Assembly (NCBI RefSeq): GCF_000420705.1
Contig: NZ_ATVL01000007.1
Span: forward strand, 248,001 to 312,000
DNA from: Hymenobacter norwichensis DSM 15439
Lineage (GTDB): Bacteria; Bacteroidota; Bacteroidia; Cytophagales; Hymenobacteraceae
DNA length: 64,000 nt
Direction of reading: 5' to 3'
In this document: positions 41,619 through 49,947 of the stretch, piece after piece
Layout: each line of letters opens with the position of its first letter
How positions within the stretch are numbered: the first letter of the stretch is position 1
The notes under the pieces: model-generated
What the model was told of the DNA's origin: nothing
The model's database searches: none
What the model saw: only the letters and a program-made list of their open reading frames with translations
Program-made: the position numbers and the translations under genes

Positions 41619-42409
41619 TGCGCCGCCAGATCGAGCTGTTTTTCACGGCCCTCATGTTTTACACCCGCGTGCCGTGCCCGGGCTGGGTGGGGCACTCCGA
41701 GGAGTTGCTCAACAAATCCACCATCTATTTCCCGCTGATTGGCTGGCTGGTGGGCGGGGTAGCCGCGGCTACCTATTGGCTGCTGCTGTATCTTTTCTCA
41801 CCTGATATTGCGCTGCTGCTGAGCATGGTGGTCAGCATCCTGATGACTGGCGCCTTCCATGAAGACGGTTTCGCCGACGTCTGTGACGGGTTTGGGGGCG
41901 GCTGGACCCAACTGCGCATCCTCGAAATCATGAAGGACAGTCGCCTGGGAACCTACGGGGCCGCCGGCCTCGGGCTGATTCTGGCGTTGAAGTTTCTGGC
42001 CCTGAATAGCGTAGCCGCAACCCCAATGCCGGCCTTGCATTCCGTAGTACCGCTGTTGGTGGTGGCACACGCTCTGAGCCGGGGCACGGCCCTCACGTTC
42101 ATCTACACCCACGAGTACGCCCGCGCCAACGAGGACAGCAAAGCCAAGCCGGTAGCCAAGAAGATCAGCCTAACAGAATTGCTGATTGGCCTGAGTTTCG
42201 GAGTCCTGCCGTTGCTGGCTTACGCTTTTTGGCTTCGCAACCCCTGGCTGCTGCTGGTGCTGCTGCCGCTTGCCCTTACCAAAACTTACTTGGGTAACTA
42301 CTTCCAGAAGTGGATTGGCGGTTATACCGGCGACTGTTTGGGCGCAACCCAACAGGTAGCAGAGGTAGTGGTTTATCTGTTTTTCTGCGTTGTATGGAGA
42401 TTTATCTAG
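41615..42409 (+). CDS. cobS: Adenosylcobinamide-GDP ribazoletransferase
   Basis: 264 residues, polytopic membrane protein joining alpha-ribazole(-phosphate) to adenosylcobinamide-GDP. Signatures FTALMFYTRVPCPG at the N-terminus, GAFHEDGFADVCDGFGGGW (metal-binding Asp/Glu cluster) and MKDSRLGTYGAAGL. Overlaps cobT by 4 bp and cobC by 16 bp, so the three are translationally coupled. Confidence 0.95.
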   Translation: MMRRQIELFFTALMFYTRVPCPGWVGHSEELLNKSTIYFPLIGWLVGGVAAATYWLLLYLFSPDIALLLSMVVSILMTGAFHEDGFADVCDGFGGGWTQLRILEIMKDSRLGTYGAAGLGLILALKFLALNSVAATPMPALHSVVPLLVVAHALSRGTALTFIYTHEYARANEDSKAKPVAKKISLTELLIGLSFGVLPLLAYAFWLRNPWLLLVLLPLALTKTYLGNYFQKWIGGYTGDCLGATQQVAEVVVYLFFCVVWRFI

Positions 42410-42972
42410 TCCGCCACACCCGAGTGGCCACCGCCGCCGGTATTTGCTACGGCCGCTCTAATGTGCCCGTTGCCGCCACCTACCCCGAAGACGAAGCCGT
42501 TGTGCGTGCCCGCTTGACGCCAGTGCTGGCTGCCGGGCCAATAATAGCCTATGCGAGTCCGCTTAGCCGCTGCCGCCAACTGGCCGAAGCCCTGGTGCCG
42601 GAGCAGTTGGTCTTCGACGACCGGCTCATGGAGTACGACTTCGGGCGCTGGGAGCTGCAACCCTGGAACGACCTGCCGGCTACGGAACTCGACCCCTGGA
42701 TGGCCGACTTCGTGCAGGTGTCTGCTCCCGGCGGCGAAACCTTCCAGGCCCTGCAAGACCGCGCCACCGAGTTCCTGACCGAAGCCCTTGCCGCCGCCGA
42801 CCCCAACGCCACCATCGTTATAGTGAGCCACTCAGCCGTTATCCGCAGCCTCGTCTGCCACTGCCTGGGCCTGCCACTTTCCCGCGCCTTTCGCCTCGAT
42901 ATCGACTACGGCTCCATCACCAAAATACGCTACCGCCACGGCCAGTTCAACGTGGCCTACACCAACGGCTGA
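42394..42972 (+). CDS. cobC: Alpha-ribazole phosphatase (histidine phosphatase family)
   Basis: 192 residues. Phospho-His motif LVRHTRV at residues 5-11 (family RHG/RHT), second His in VIVSHSAVIRSL, and Glu in DRLMEYDFGRWE. Within this operon it should remove the phosphate from alpha-ribazole phosphate or the cobamide phosphate. ATG 42394 lies inside the end of cobS, and residues from 42310 in this frame are not family-like. cobU (cobinamide kinase) is not in the window, so the pathway is completed elsewhere. Confidence 0.92.
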   Translation: MEIYLVRHTRVATAAGICYGRSNVPVAATYPEDEAVVRARLTPVLAAGPIIAYASPLSRCRQLAEALVPEQLVFDDRLMEYDFGRWELQPWNDLPATELDPWMADFVQVSAPGGETFQALQDRATEFLTEALAAADPNATIVIVSHSAVIRSLVCHCLGLPLSRAFRLDIDYGSITKIRYRHGQFNVAYTNG

Positions 42973-42996
42973 CGCGGCTTATAGAAACTGTATATT

Positions 42997-43122
42997 ACTT
43001 CAAGAGGTCTGTCATCCTGAGCTTGCGAAGGACCTTATTACATTAGAACAAGCCATTATCAAGCTGGGGGTTCATACCTGACAAGGTCCTTCGCAAGCTC
43101 AGGATGACAGACCTCTTGAAGT
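42997..43122. repeat. 40-bp perfect inverted repeat, GTCATCCTGA type
   Basis: Arms 42997-43036 and 43083-43122 are perfect complements, 46-bp spacer. Arm contains GTCATCCTGAGCTTGCGAAG. Lies between convergent cobC and fah. Confidence 0.95.
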
Positions 43123-43126
43123 ACAG

Positions 43127-43162
43127 AAAAAGGCCTGGCTCATTCGTGAGACAGGCCTTTTC
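43127..43162. terminator. Bidirectional terminator between cobC and fah
   Basis: Stem AAAAAGGCCTG (43127-43137) with CAGGCCTTTTC (43152-43162), 14-nt loop; A/T runs on both sides. Confidence 0.85.
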
Positions 43163-43196
43163 CTTTGCAAACTAAAGTGAGAAGTACACTCGTTCT

Positions 43197-44483
43197 TTAG
43201 ATGCTCGCGGCCGGTAGTACCGTGCCCGTTACCTCTCCGAAACCGATGCGGATGCCTTCCCGCTCGCAGTAGCCGCGCATGGTTACGGTGTCGCCGTCGA
43301 GCAGGAATTTGCGCTCCGAGCCGTCGGCCAGGGGTCGGGGTCGGGTGCCTTTCCAGGCCAGTTCCAGCATCGAGCCGAGCGAGTCGGGGGTGGCGCCGCT
43401 GATGGTGCCCGAGGCGTACACGTCGCCGACTTCCAGGTTGCAGCCGTTGCTGCTTTGGTGGGTGAGCTGCTGTGCCATGCTCCAGTACATGAGCCCGAAG
43501 TTGGAGCGCGACACCACAGTTTCCTCGCTGCCTTCGGGTTGGATTGCCACTTCCAGCTTGATGTCGAAGTTGTGCGGGTTCGACTGGGTCAGGTAGGGCA
43601 GCGGCTCAGGTTCCTGCACCGGCCCGGCCACCCGGAACGGCTCCAGCGCATCCAGCGTCACCACCCAAGGCGACACGCTGCTGCCGAAGCTCTTGCCCAA
43701 AAACGGCCCCAGCGGCACATATTCCCAGCTCTGGATGTCGCGCGCGCTCCAGTCGTTGAACAGCATCAGCCCGAAAATGTGGTCCTCGGCATCGGGCAGC
43801 GCCACGGTGGTACCAAGCTCGGTAGCCCGGCCCACCACAAACGCCATTTCCAGCTCGAAATCCAGCTGCTGCGACGGCCCGAAGGTAGGTGCAGTGGCAT
43901 CGGGGGCCTTGCGCTGCCCGTTAGGCCGCCGGATATTGGTGCCCGATACCACAATGCTGCTGGCTCGGCCGTGGTACCCTATGGGAATGTGGCGCCAGTT
44001 GGGCAGCAGCGCGTTGGCCGGGTCGCGGAACATCATGCCCACGTTGGTAGCGTGTTCGATGCTGCTGTAGAAATCGGTGTAGTTCTGAGGCTTAATGGGG
44101 CGCAGCATGCGGGCCTCGCTCTGCCGCACTAGGCACTCACGCATCACCTCCAGGCTACTGGACAGGGCCGGGTTGTCGTGGCGCAGCAACTCCGATACGC
44201 GCTGGCGCACGGCCCGCCACGCTGGCCGGCCCAGGGCAATAAACTGGTTGAGCGAGCGGCGCCGGAATACCTTGGGCATTTTCGGGCCCAAATCGAGGTC
44301 GGAGAAGAAGCCAAACTGCGCTACGGCGTATAAATCCAGTACGTACTCGCCGATAGCCACGCCCAAATGTGGGCCTCGCTCGTCGGTTTCGAACACCCCA
44401 AACGGCAGGTTCTGGATGGGAAAGTCGCTGGTGGGCGGAATATCAATCCAGGAGCGGAGCGCCGGGTCGTTCAGGTTGGCCAT
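43197..44483 (-). CDS. fahA: Fumarylacetoacetase
   Basis: 428 residues. Last step of tyrosine/homogentisate breakdown, giving fumarate and acetoacetate. N-terminal SH3-like region WIDIPPTSDFPIQNLPFGVF; catalytic domain with NYTDFYSSIEHATNVG (Ca2+ and catalytic His region), PIGYHGRASSIVVSG, LDFELEMAFVVG, FGLMLFNDWSARDIQ and WEYVPLGPFLGKSF. ATG 44483 rather than 44513: a TACCTTTG box lies at 44511-44518, overlapping the longer start. No other tyrosine-degradation gene is adjacent. Confidence 0.95.
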   Translation of the reverse strand: MANLNDPALRSWIDIPPTSDFPIQNLPFGVFETDERGPHLGVAIGEYVLDLYAVAQFGFFSDLDLGPKMPKVFRRRSLNQFIALGRPAWRAVRQRVSELLRHDNPALSSSLEVMRECLVRQSEARMLRPIKPQNYTDFYSSIEHATNVGMMFRDPANALLPNWRHIPIGYHGRASSIVVSGTNIRRPNGQRKAPDATAPTFGPSQQLDFELEMAFVVGRATELGTTVALPDAEDHIFGLMLFNDWSARDIQSWEYVPLGPFLGKSFGSSVSPWVVTLDALEPFRVAGPVQEPEPLPYLTQSNPHNFDIKLEVAIQPEGSEETVVSRSNFGLMYWSMAQQLTHQSSNGCNLEVGDVYASGTISGATPDSLGSMLELAWKGTRPRPLADGSERKFLLDGDTVTMRGYCEREGIRIGFGEVTGTVLPAASI

Positions 44484-44510
44484 GTTTCGGGTGGTTGTGG
44501 GTAGAAGCGG

Positions 44511-44518
44511 CAAAGGTA
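44511..44518 (-). promoter_or_regulatory. -7 box of fahA
   Basis: Minus strand TACCTTTG, 27 nt upstream of ATG 44483. TTTG at 44548-44545 could be the -33 box but the 26-nt spacing is long. Confidence 0.45.
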
Positions 44519-44610
44519 AAGCCGCCCGCTAAATGATGGATAAGCAAATTCTAGGATAAAAATTTGTTTAAATTATAATATGAGTATATATTATAATTTG
44601 AATTTTAAGC

Positions 44611-44724
44611 AAATTGCCGCTAAGGTTTCGGGAATAGCAGTGGCGGCAAGCATGCTACCGTTGGTATGATTGCCGCTACTCAGCCTACCTTCAGTAGCAG
44701 CAATACAGATGTTGGCGGCAATTT
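44611..44724. repeat. Cluster of alternating TTGCCGC / GGCGGCAA motifs (multi-hairpin)
   Basis: Four motifs alternate: TTGCCGCT 44614, GGCGGCAA 44642, TTGCCGCTACT 44670, GGCGGCAA 44714. Outer arms AAATTGCCGC (44611-44620) and GCGGCAATTT (44715-44724) are perfect. An inner hairpin TTGCCGCTACT/AGTAGCAGCAA spans about 44669-44702. Located 36 bp before the A+T-rich gene; together with the palindrome AAATTATAATAT/ATATTATAATTT (44570-44600) it occupies the 247-bp gap. Confidence 0.65.
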
Positions 44725-44760
44725 TTTAAGAACTCAACTCACTAATCAAACTTTCATACA

Positions 44761-46879
44761 ATGGAAAAGCTATTAGTACTTCTTGCACTTTTAGTACGGG
44801 TATCAATTTCTTTTGGACAAGTAGTATGTGTCGATAGCAAAAGCATGTATTCAAGCAGTAACCTTAATATTAATTATTGCACCGAATACTTAGGCAATGA
44901 TGGTAATTGCAAAAAAATATAAAGTTACGATTTCAATGAGAAATAGTGGTGACGACTATATAAGCATTGCGGGTAGTAATATAGTTCTCTCTTCTGGTCG
45001 TAATATGTTCCCTGCGGCTGGAAAATGTGGATTAGGAACTTCCTATACCGATGCCTCTGGTGATGTAAGGCTAGCATTTCCAGGTCAAGCTTTAGGGTTT
45101 TTAACTGAATTAAAGCCAAGTTACAACGTTTCAAATTCATATGTAGTTTATACAAATGATACTTATCCAAAGGTGTCCTATTATATCACCCTCAATTACA
45201 TGAATATTAAAAAAAGCAATGGCAGTAGTCAAAATATAACTACGCAAAATAATGCCAATACAATTACGGGGAACAGTGCTGCATATCAAAGTATACAAGA
45301 AGCTATTGCAAAATTTAATTCATTGATAAATCAAGCAGGAACAGTAGACCAGCAAAGAGCTACACAAATACAAAATAATATTCAAACTGCATTAAATAAT
45401 AATAGAAATACTGAAAATTTCAAACTAAATATAGTAAACAACGGAATAAGAGATTTGGAAAATCTTATTGCACGAAAAAACACAAATTCAAATAATCTAA
45501 CAACTCAATCTAACAACTCAGCTCAACAAACTCAGCAAAACGACCTTACCGAATACAATCGAAGCAAGGCAGACCTTGAAAGACGAATGCAACAACAAAA
45601 TCAAGAAATTGCTAATCATAATGCAGAAGTACAAAGGCAACAACAATTACTAAAACAACAGCAGGAGGAAAAACGCCAACAGCAACTACAACAAGGAATA
45701 AATCAACTAACAACAGCAACAGTTGATTTAGCATCTTATTTTGCAAACAGAAAAAATGCTTTAAGGAATTCATTGAGTAAAGAAGATGGGCAAGCATTAA
45801 TAGATATTGTAAATTCAGAAAACCCAACCAATTACACTCAAAATATAATCCAAATTTTTAAAGGTTTGGGATATACGCTTCGGAAGACAGAACATGAAGA
45901 CAATTATGTAATTATCACCTTGAATAACGACGTGGCGAACATCAATGATTTTATGCTAATTTTTATTCATCCAGCCAGTGATGATTTCTATAATAGCATA
46001 AGTTTCAGGTATCGGGAGAAAAAATTACGAGAACGATTAGCTGTCTTAGGAGGCAATTTAAAAGGCTTAGAATTAAAAGGAATTTCTCCAAGTAATGCAC
46101 AAAAAAAAGAAGCCAAGGAACTACGCGAAAAAGCAGCACAGTCAGAAAAAGAAAATGCTACTAGAGAGAATATACAAAAAATTACGGAAATCACTCCTGT
46201 GAAATCCGACAAGATTATTGGCAATGATATAACAGTTCAATCGATTATTGATAAGTGTATTACTGCAATGGGAGGAGAAGAAAAGCTAAGCGCTGTTGAA
46301 AACATATTTGAATACTGTGAAAATGAAAAATCCAGTTCTAAGACCATTATAACTTTTGGGAAATATTCATCTGTAGGAGTTTTTGAAGGAAAATCTTCAA
46401 AAATAATATTTGATGGTATAAAAGGCTATATAGAATACGATGGCAGGATTATGCCCATGGACGAAATGGCCGTTTTATCTCATAAAAAATCTCAACCGTT
46501 CTGCATTCTTGAACTGAAGTCAAGACAAGATTTGACACTTGGTACAATTGAAACCGTTGAGCAAAAAGATTATGTCACCATTATTAAACCCTTAGAGCTA
46601 ATAAATGGAATGACTATTTCCACTAAGTTTTATTTTGAAATGGATAATGGCTTATATTTTGGTACTGCAACTTCAATTTCGAGTAATAACACAACATCAG
46701 TTTCGTATAATTTCAATTTTGACTATAAAGAAGTAAATGGAATTAAATTTCCTTTTACTAGGACATCTACGTATCGCAATAATTCATCAGCTCGTTTAAC
46801 TTATAATAATTCATTCACAAAAACAATCACTACTCAGATCAAAATAAATGAACCTCTTACAGATAATGATTTTAAGTAA
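44761..46879 (+). pseudogene. A+T-rich secreted Q-rich coiled-coil protein, frameshifted at an A7 run
   Basis: The frame starting at 44761 encodes a signal peptide (LLVLLALLVRVSISFGQ) and continues VVCVDSKSMYSSS..GNDGNCKK, then hits TAA at 44920-44922. The +1 frame continues at the A7 run 44911-44917 as YKVTISMRNSGDDYISIAGS for another ~650 residues, so removing one A restores one protein of about 705 residues. Domains: N-terminal secreted domain with Cys; Asn/Gln-rich linker; coiled coil (MQQQNQEIANHNAEVQRQQQ); a unique middle. The C-terminal ~200 residues start TVQSIIDKCITAMGGEEKLS, like LolA-type lipoprotein-sorting proteins. Base composition and codon use (Lys AAA, Asn AAT) differ sharply from all neighbours, indicating transfer. 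The downstream frame also has its own ATG at 44897. It may be a true pseudogene, transcriptional slippage or a sequencing error. Confidence 0.7.
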
Positions 46880-46883
46880 AAAC

Positions 46884-46978
46884 GTCCAACAAAAGGTTTT
46901 GTGTAATTGGGGCTTGACGGGAGTACAATCATCGGCAGTGCATATCCATTGGTTTCGGCGGACGGAATTCTGTTGGGC
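46884..46978 (+). other. attC-like recombination site candidate downstream of the A+T-rich gene
   Basis: GTCCAAC (46884-46890) fits the attC RYYYAAC core and GTTGGGC (46972-46978) fits GTTRRRY. They are complementary except for one position and lie 95 bp apart, 4 bp after the gene stop. The inner L boxes are weak and no integrase is in the window, so this is only a candidate. Confidence 0.3.
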
Positions 46979-47009
46979 ATTAGTCCTAAACTTTGATTAT
47001 TATTTATTA

Positions 47010-47135
47010 GGTGGTGGTATAATGGGATGTGATTGGGGATTTACAGTCGGAATCAAAAGCTGCTAGTGGGGATCAGAGGATGGCCATTCATTAGATTGAA
47101 AGATTTGCTGCGTCACCTCCCTTTATACCACCGCC
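47010..47135. repeat. Imperfect inverted repeat at the right edge of the A+T-rich island
   Basis: GGTGGTGGTATAATGGG (47010-47026) pairs with the segment at 47119-47135 with two mismatches, enclosing about 92 bp. The 418-bp gap 46880-47297 contains this, the attC-like site and the NifU terminator; no credible gene. Confidence 0.5.
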
Positions 47136-47235
47136 AATTTATCATCACAACTTTATTGCGCATCGCCCCGGACGGACACAACAACAATACCCCGCCTTCG
47201 CTAAGCCCTGCCCGGTAACACTTTTCCCAAAATCA

Positions 47236-47278
47236 AAGCGCCCCGCTTCCACCGAAAACCGGTAGGAGCGGGGCGCTT
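47236..47278 (-). terminator. Terminator of the NifU-like gene
   Basis: 12-bp stem AAGCGCCCCGCT/AGCGGGGCGCTT with an internal CACCG/CCGGT extension, 20 bp past the NifU-like stop on the minus strand. Confidence 0.8.
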
Positions 47279-47297
47279 CGTATGTGACTAGTCTAAC

Positions 47298-47633
47298 TTA
47301 GAACTGCGGAGTAGGTACCGGGGCTGGCGAAACGGGGTGACCCGTTTGCCCGGCCGGCTGCTCTGACATGGGGGTGATGTTGATGGCCTCTACGGACCGG
47401 ATTTCGGGTACGGCCTTCTTCACCGATTCCTCCACACCAGCTTTCAGCGTCATCGGCGACATAGGGCAGGTGCCACAGGCCCCGAGCAACTCCAGGCGCA
47501 GCACCATGTCGTCGGTAATTTCCAGCACCCGTACGTTGCCGCCATCGGCTGCCAGATACGGACGGATACCGTCCAAGGCTACTTCAATGCGTGACAGTAA
47601 CGGGTGGTCTTCTACGGCGGCGGAATGCGTCAT
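47298..47633 (-). CDS. NifU C-terminal domain Fe-S scaffold protein
   Basis: 111 residues, NifU C-terminal fold (NfuA-type). RIEVALDGIRPYLAADGGNVRVLEI and the CxxC motif in LLGACGTCPMSPMTLKAGVE hold or transfer a [4Fe-4S] cluster. Pro-rich C-terminal tail (PAGQTGHPVSPAPVPTPQF) is not part of the domain. Directly downstream of the Mrp carrier on the same strand (130 bp), making a cluster-trafficking pair, though it has its own -7 box. Confidence 0.93.
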   Translation of the reverse strand: MTHSAAVEDHPLLSRIEVALDGIRPYLAADGGNVRVLEITDDMVLRLELLGACGTCPMSPMTLKAGVEESVKKAVPEIRSVEAINITPMSEQPAGQTGHPVSPAPVPTPQF

Positions 47634-47692
47634 AAACTACAGGTTGAGCGACTGATCAGCTTCACAGGAAGCAGCCAGCCGTGGGGTACTAG

Positions 47693-47700
47693 CAAAGGTA
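47693..47700 (-). promoter_or_regulatory. -7 box of the NifU-like gene
   Basis: Minus strand TACCTTTG, exact consensus, 59 nt upstream of ATG 47633; no clear -33 box. Confidence 0.4.
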
Positions 47701-47762
47701 AGGCTTCTGGCGGGTAAACGGTAAACCAACTTTCTAGTGGCAAAGTTGCCCCGCCAGCGCAC

Positions 47763-48863
47763 TTACGAGTTCATTTCCACAATATTGGTTTTGGGAGCCA
47801 CCGCATTGCGGATGGATACCTGCCGCGCCAGCTCTTCGGCCAGCTGCTCGAACAGGGCGGCGGCGGGGGTGCCGGTTTGCAGAATGGCCGGGGTACCCAG
47901 GTCGCCGTTTTCGCGGATGCCCTGCACCAGCGGAATCTGACCCAGTAGCGGCACTTGGTGCTTTTCGGCCAGCCCGATTCCTCCACCTTCCCCGAAGATG
48001 AAGTACTTGTTGTCGGGCAACTCAGCGGGCGTAAACCAGGCCATATTCTCCACCACGCCTAGCACTGGCACGTTGATCTGCGGCAGTTTGAACATCTGCA
48101 AACCCTTCTCAGCGTCGGCCAGAGCCACTTTTTGCGGCGTGGTCACGATAACCGAGCCGGTAACGGGCACGGTTTGCACCATGGTGAGGTGAATATCGGA
48201 GGTGCCGGGCGGCATGTCGAGGAGCAGGTAGTCCAGCTCGCCCCAGTCCACTTCGGTGATGAACTGCTTGAGCGCCGACGAAGCCATCGGGCCGCGCCAC
48301 ACAATGGCCGATTCGGCGGGCGCCAGGAAGCCGATGCTCATTAACTTCACACCGTGCGCAATGATTGGCTCAATCAGGTTCTTGCCTTCGGGGGTCTGGT
48401 AGACGTGAGGGCGGGCATCCATCACCCCGAACATCAGGGGCATGCTAGGGCCGGAAATATCGGCATCAACGAGGCCTACTTTGGCGCCGGTTTTGGCCAA
48501 CGCAATGGCCAGATTGGCCGTCACGGTGCTTTTGCCCACGCCGCCCTTACCCGAGGCAATGGCAATGATGTTGCGCACGCCGGGCAGAATGTCGCGGTTC
48601 TGGCGCATGGTGGTCACGCGCGAGGTCATCTTGATTTGTACGTCGGCGTCTTTGTCCACCATCGTATGGATGGCGCGCACGCAGGCGTTGTGAATCAGCT
48701 CTTTGAGGGGGCAGGCCGGCGTAGTGAGAACCACCGTAAACGACACCGTTTTGCCGTTGATTTGCACGTCCTCAATCATGTTGAGCGTAACGAGGTCCTG
48801 GCCCAAATCGGGCTCTTCCACGTAGCTCAGGGCCTTGAGGACGTCTTCTTGGGTAATTGCCAT
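47763..48863 (-). CDS. Mrp/NBP35 family Fe-S cluster carrier ATPase
   Basis: 366 residues. N-terminal MIP18/DUF59 domain (MAITQEDVLKALSYVEEPDLG, TPACPLKELI), then the ParA-like ATPase with deviant Walker A ASGKGGVGKSTVTANLA, LVDADISGPSMPLMFG, YLLLDMPPGTSDIHLT. The CxxC pair typical of many ApbC proteins in the C-terminal part is not visible (segment NMAWFTPAELPDNKYF instead), a known variant in Bacteroidetes. ATG 48863 is supported by the TATCTTTG box at 48899-48906, which lies inside the longer open frame. Confidence 0.93.
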   Translation of the reverse strand: MAITQEDVLKALSYVEEPDLGQDLVTLNMIEDVQINGKTVSFTVVLTTPACPLKELIHNACVRAIHTMVDKDADVQIKMTSRVTTMRQNRDILPGVRNIIAIASGKGGVGKSTVTANLAIALAKTGAKVGLVDADISGPSMPLMFGVMDARPHVYQTPEGKNLIEPIIAHGVKLMSIGFLAPAESAIVWRGPMASSALKQFITEVDWGELDYLLLDMPPGTSDIHLTMVQTVPVTGSVIVTTPQKVALADAEKGLQMFKLPQINVPVLGVVENMAWFTPAELPDNKYFIFGEGGGIGLAEKHQVPLLGQIPLVQGIRENGDLGTPAILQTGTPAAALFEQLAEELARQVSIRNAVAPKTNIVEMNS

Positions 48864-48898
48864 ATCTATCGAGGAGTCGGAAAATGCGAATCGAAGTG

Positions 48899-48906
48899 CA
48901 AAGATA
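48899..48906 (-). promoter_or_regulatory. -7 box of the Mrp gene
   Basis: Minus strand TATCTTTG, exact consensus, 35 nt upstream of ATG 48863. The 337-bp gap 48864-49200 holds this and the 49051-49149 repeat. Confidence 0.5.
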
Positions 48907-49050
48907 ACCCGGAAACGGGGGCGGAAGTTACCCGCGTAGCAACATGAACTGGGGAGAATAAAACTACGCCCAGCAACAAGCTGCGCCGTTGTGCATTCAC
49001 TGCGTGGTATAGCCCAGGGTAACGGGTTATAACTCACAAGTAAGAAAGGC

Positions 49051-49149
49051 CGTCATGCAGAGGCGGCGCCGAAGCATCTCGCGTACTGACGTTGCAATGC
49101 TACTCCAACGACGCCACGCGAGATGCTTCGGCGCCGCCTCTGCATGACG
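49051..49149. repeat. 34-bp perfect inverted repeat, GTCATGC...GAAGCATCTCGCG type
   Basis: Arms 49051-49084 and 49116-49149 perfect complements, 31-bp spacer. Shares the GTCATnC start and GAAG..TCT end with the other dispersed hairpins; solo halves at 38463 and 56785. Confidence 0.95.
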
Positions 49150-49200
49150 TTCTGTTTGGTTACCGTCAGTGGTGATTAGGTTATTAATAGAAGGGTGGTT

Positions 49201-49899
49201 TTATAGGCCGAAGCGGGCTAGCAGAGCTTCCTTATGTTGTTTGCCGATGGGCAGTTTTTCGGGTAGGTCGTAGAGTTCGGCCTCGTTGCCGCTGATGGCT
49301 TTGATGGCGTCAATCTTGACGATGTAGGATTTCTGGATGCGCGTAAATCGGTCGGGGGGGAGCTGGTCCTCGATACGGTTCATGCGCAGATACGTGACGA
49401 TGACGCGGTTTTTGAGGATGATTTTGATGTAGTCTTTCATGCCTTCGATGTAGTAAATCTCATGAAAGAGCACCCGCTGCAAGGAGTTGCCTTCCTTCAC
49501 AAACAGAAACTCAGGCGCAGGCGGGACGGGCACCGTCGGGCGGGTGTTGAGCACGGCCAGCGCCTTGTTCACGGCTTTCAGAAACCGCGGAAACGACACC
49601 GGCTTCACGATGTAGTCGAGGGCGTCCAGCTCGAAGCCTTCCAGCGCGTAGTTGGGGTAGGCCGTCACGAAAATTACGTAGGGCGGATTGTGCAGGGAGC
49701 GGATAAACTCGATGCCGTTGACCTGGGGCATGTTGATATCCGATAACACCAGGTCCACTTTTTGCTGCTGCAACACTTCCAGCGCCTCGAATACATGCTC
49801 GCAGCTGGCCAGCAAGTGCAACGACGGAATCTTGGCGAGGTAGCTTTCCAGCAGCTCGCGGGCGAACGGCTCGTCGTCGATAATTAGGCAATTAATCAT
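49201..49899 (-). CDS. LytTR-family response regulator
   Basis: 232 residues. Receiver domain with DDE (9-11), phospho-acceptor Asp54 in LVLSDINMPQVNG, Lys in VKPVSF; LytTR DNA-binding domain about 135-230 (FLFVKEGNSLQRV, YIEGMKDYIKI, FTRIQKSYIVKIDAI). Encoded 48 bp after the kinase gene, hence its cognate partner. Target genes unknown. Confidence 0.95.
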   Translation of the reverse strand: MINCLIIDDEPFARELLESYLAKIPSLHLLASCEHVFEALEVLQQQKVDLVLSDINMPQVNGIEFIRSLHNPPYVIFVTAYPNYALEGFELDALDYIVKPVSFPRFLKAVNKALAVLNTRPTVPVPPAPEFLFVKEGNSLQRVLFHEIYYIEGMKDYIKIILKNRVIVTYLRMNRIEDQLPPDRFTRIQKSYIVKIDAIKAISGNEAELYDLPEKLPIGKQHKEALLARFGL

Positions 49900-49947
49900 A
49901 AGCGAAGAAAGAAAAGCAGAAGCGAAAACGTGACCAGAATGCCCGTT

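Noticed and set aside
46848..47066. 72-residue frame after the A+T-rich gene
   Set aside because: Spans the gene end and the attC-like region, composition not protein-like.
48354..48947. 197-residue plus-strand frame
   Set aside because: Antisense to the Mrp gene and rich in His/Gly as expected of a shadow frame.
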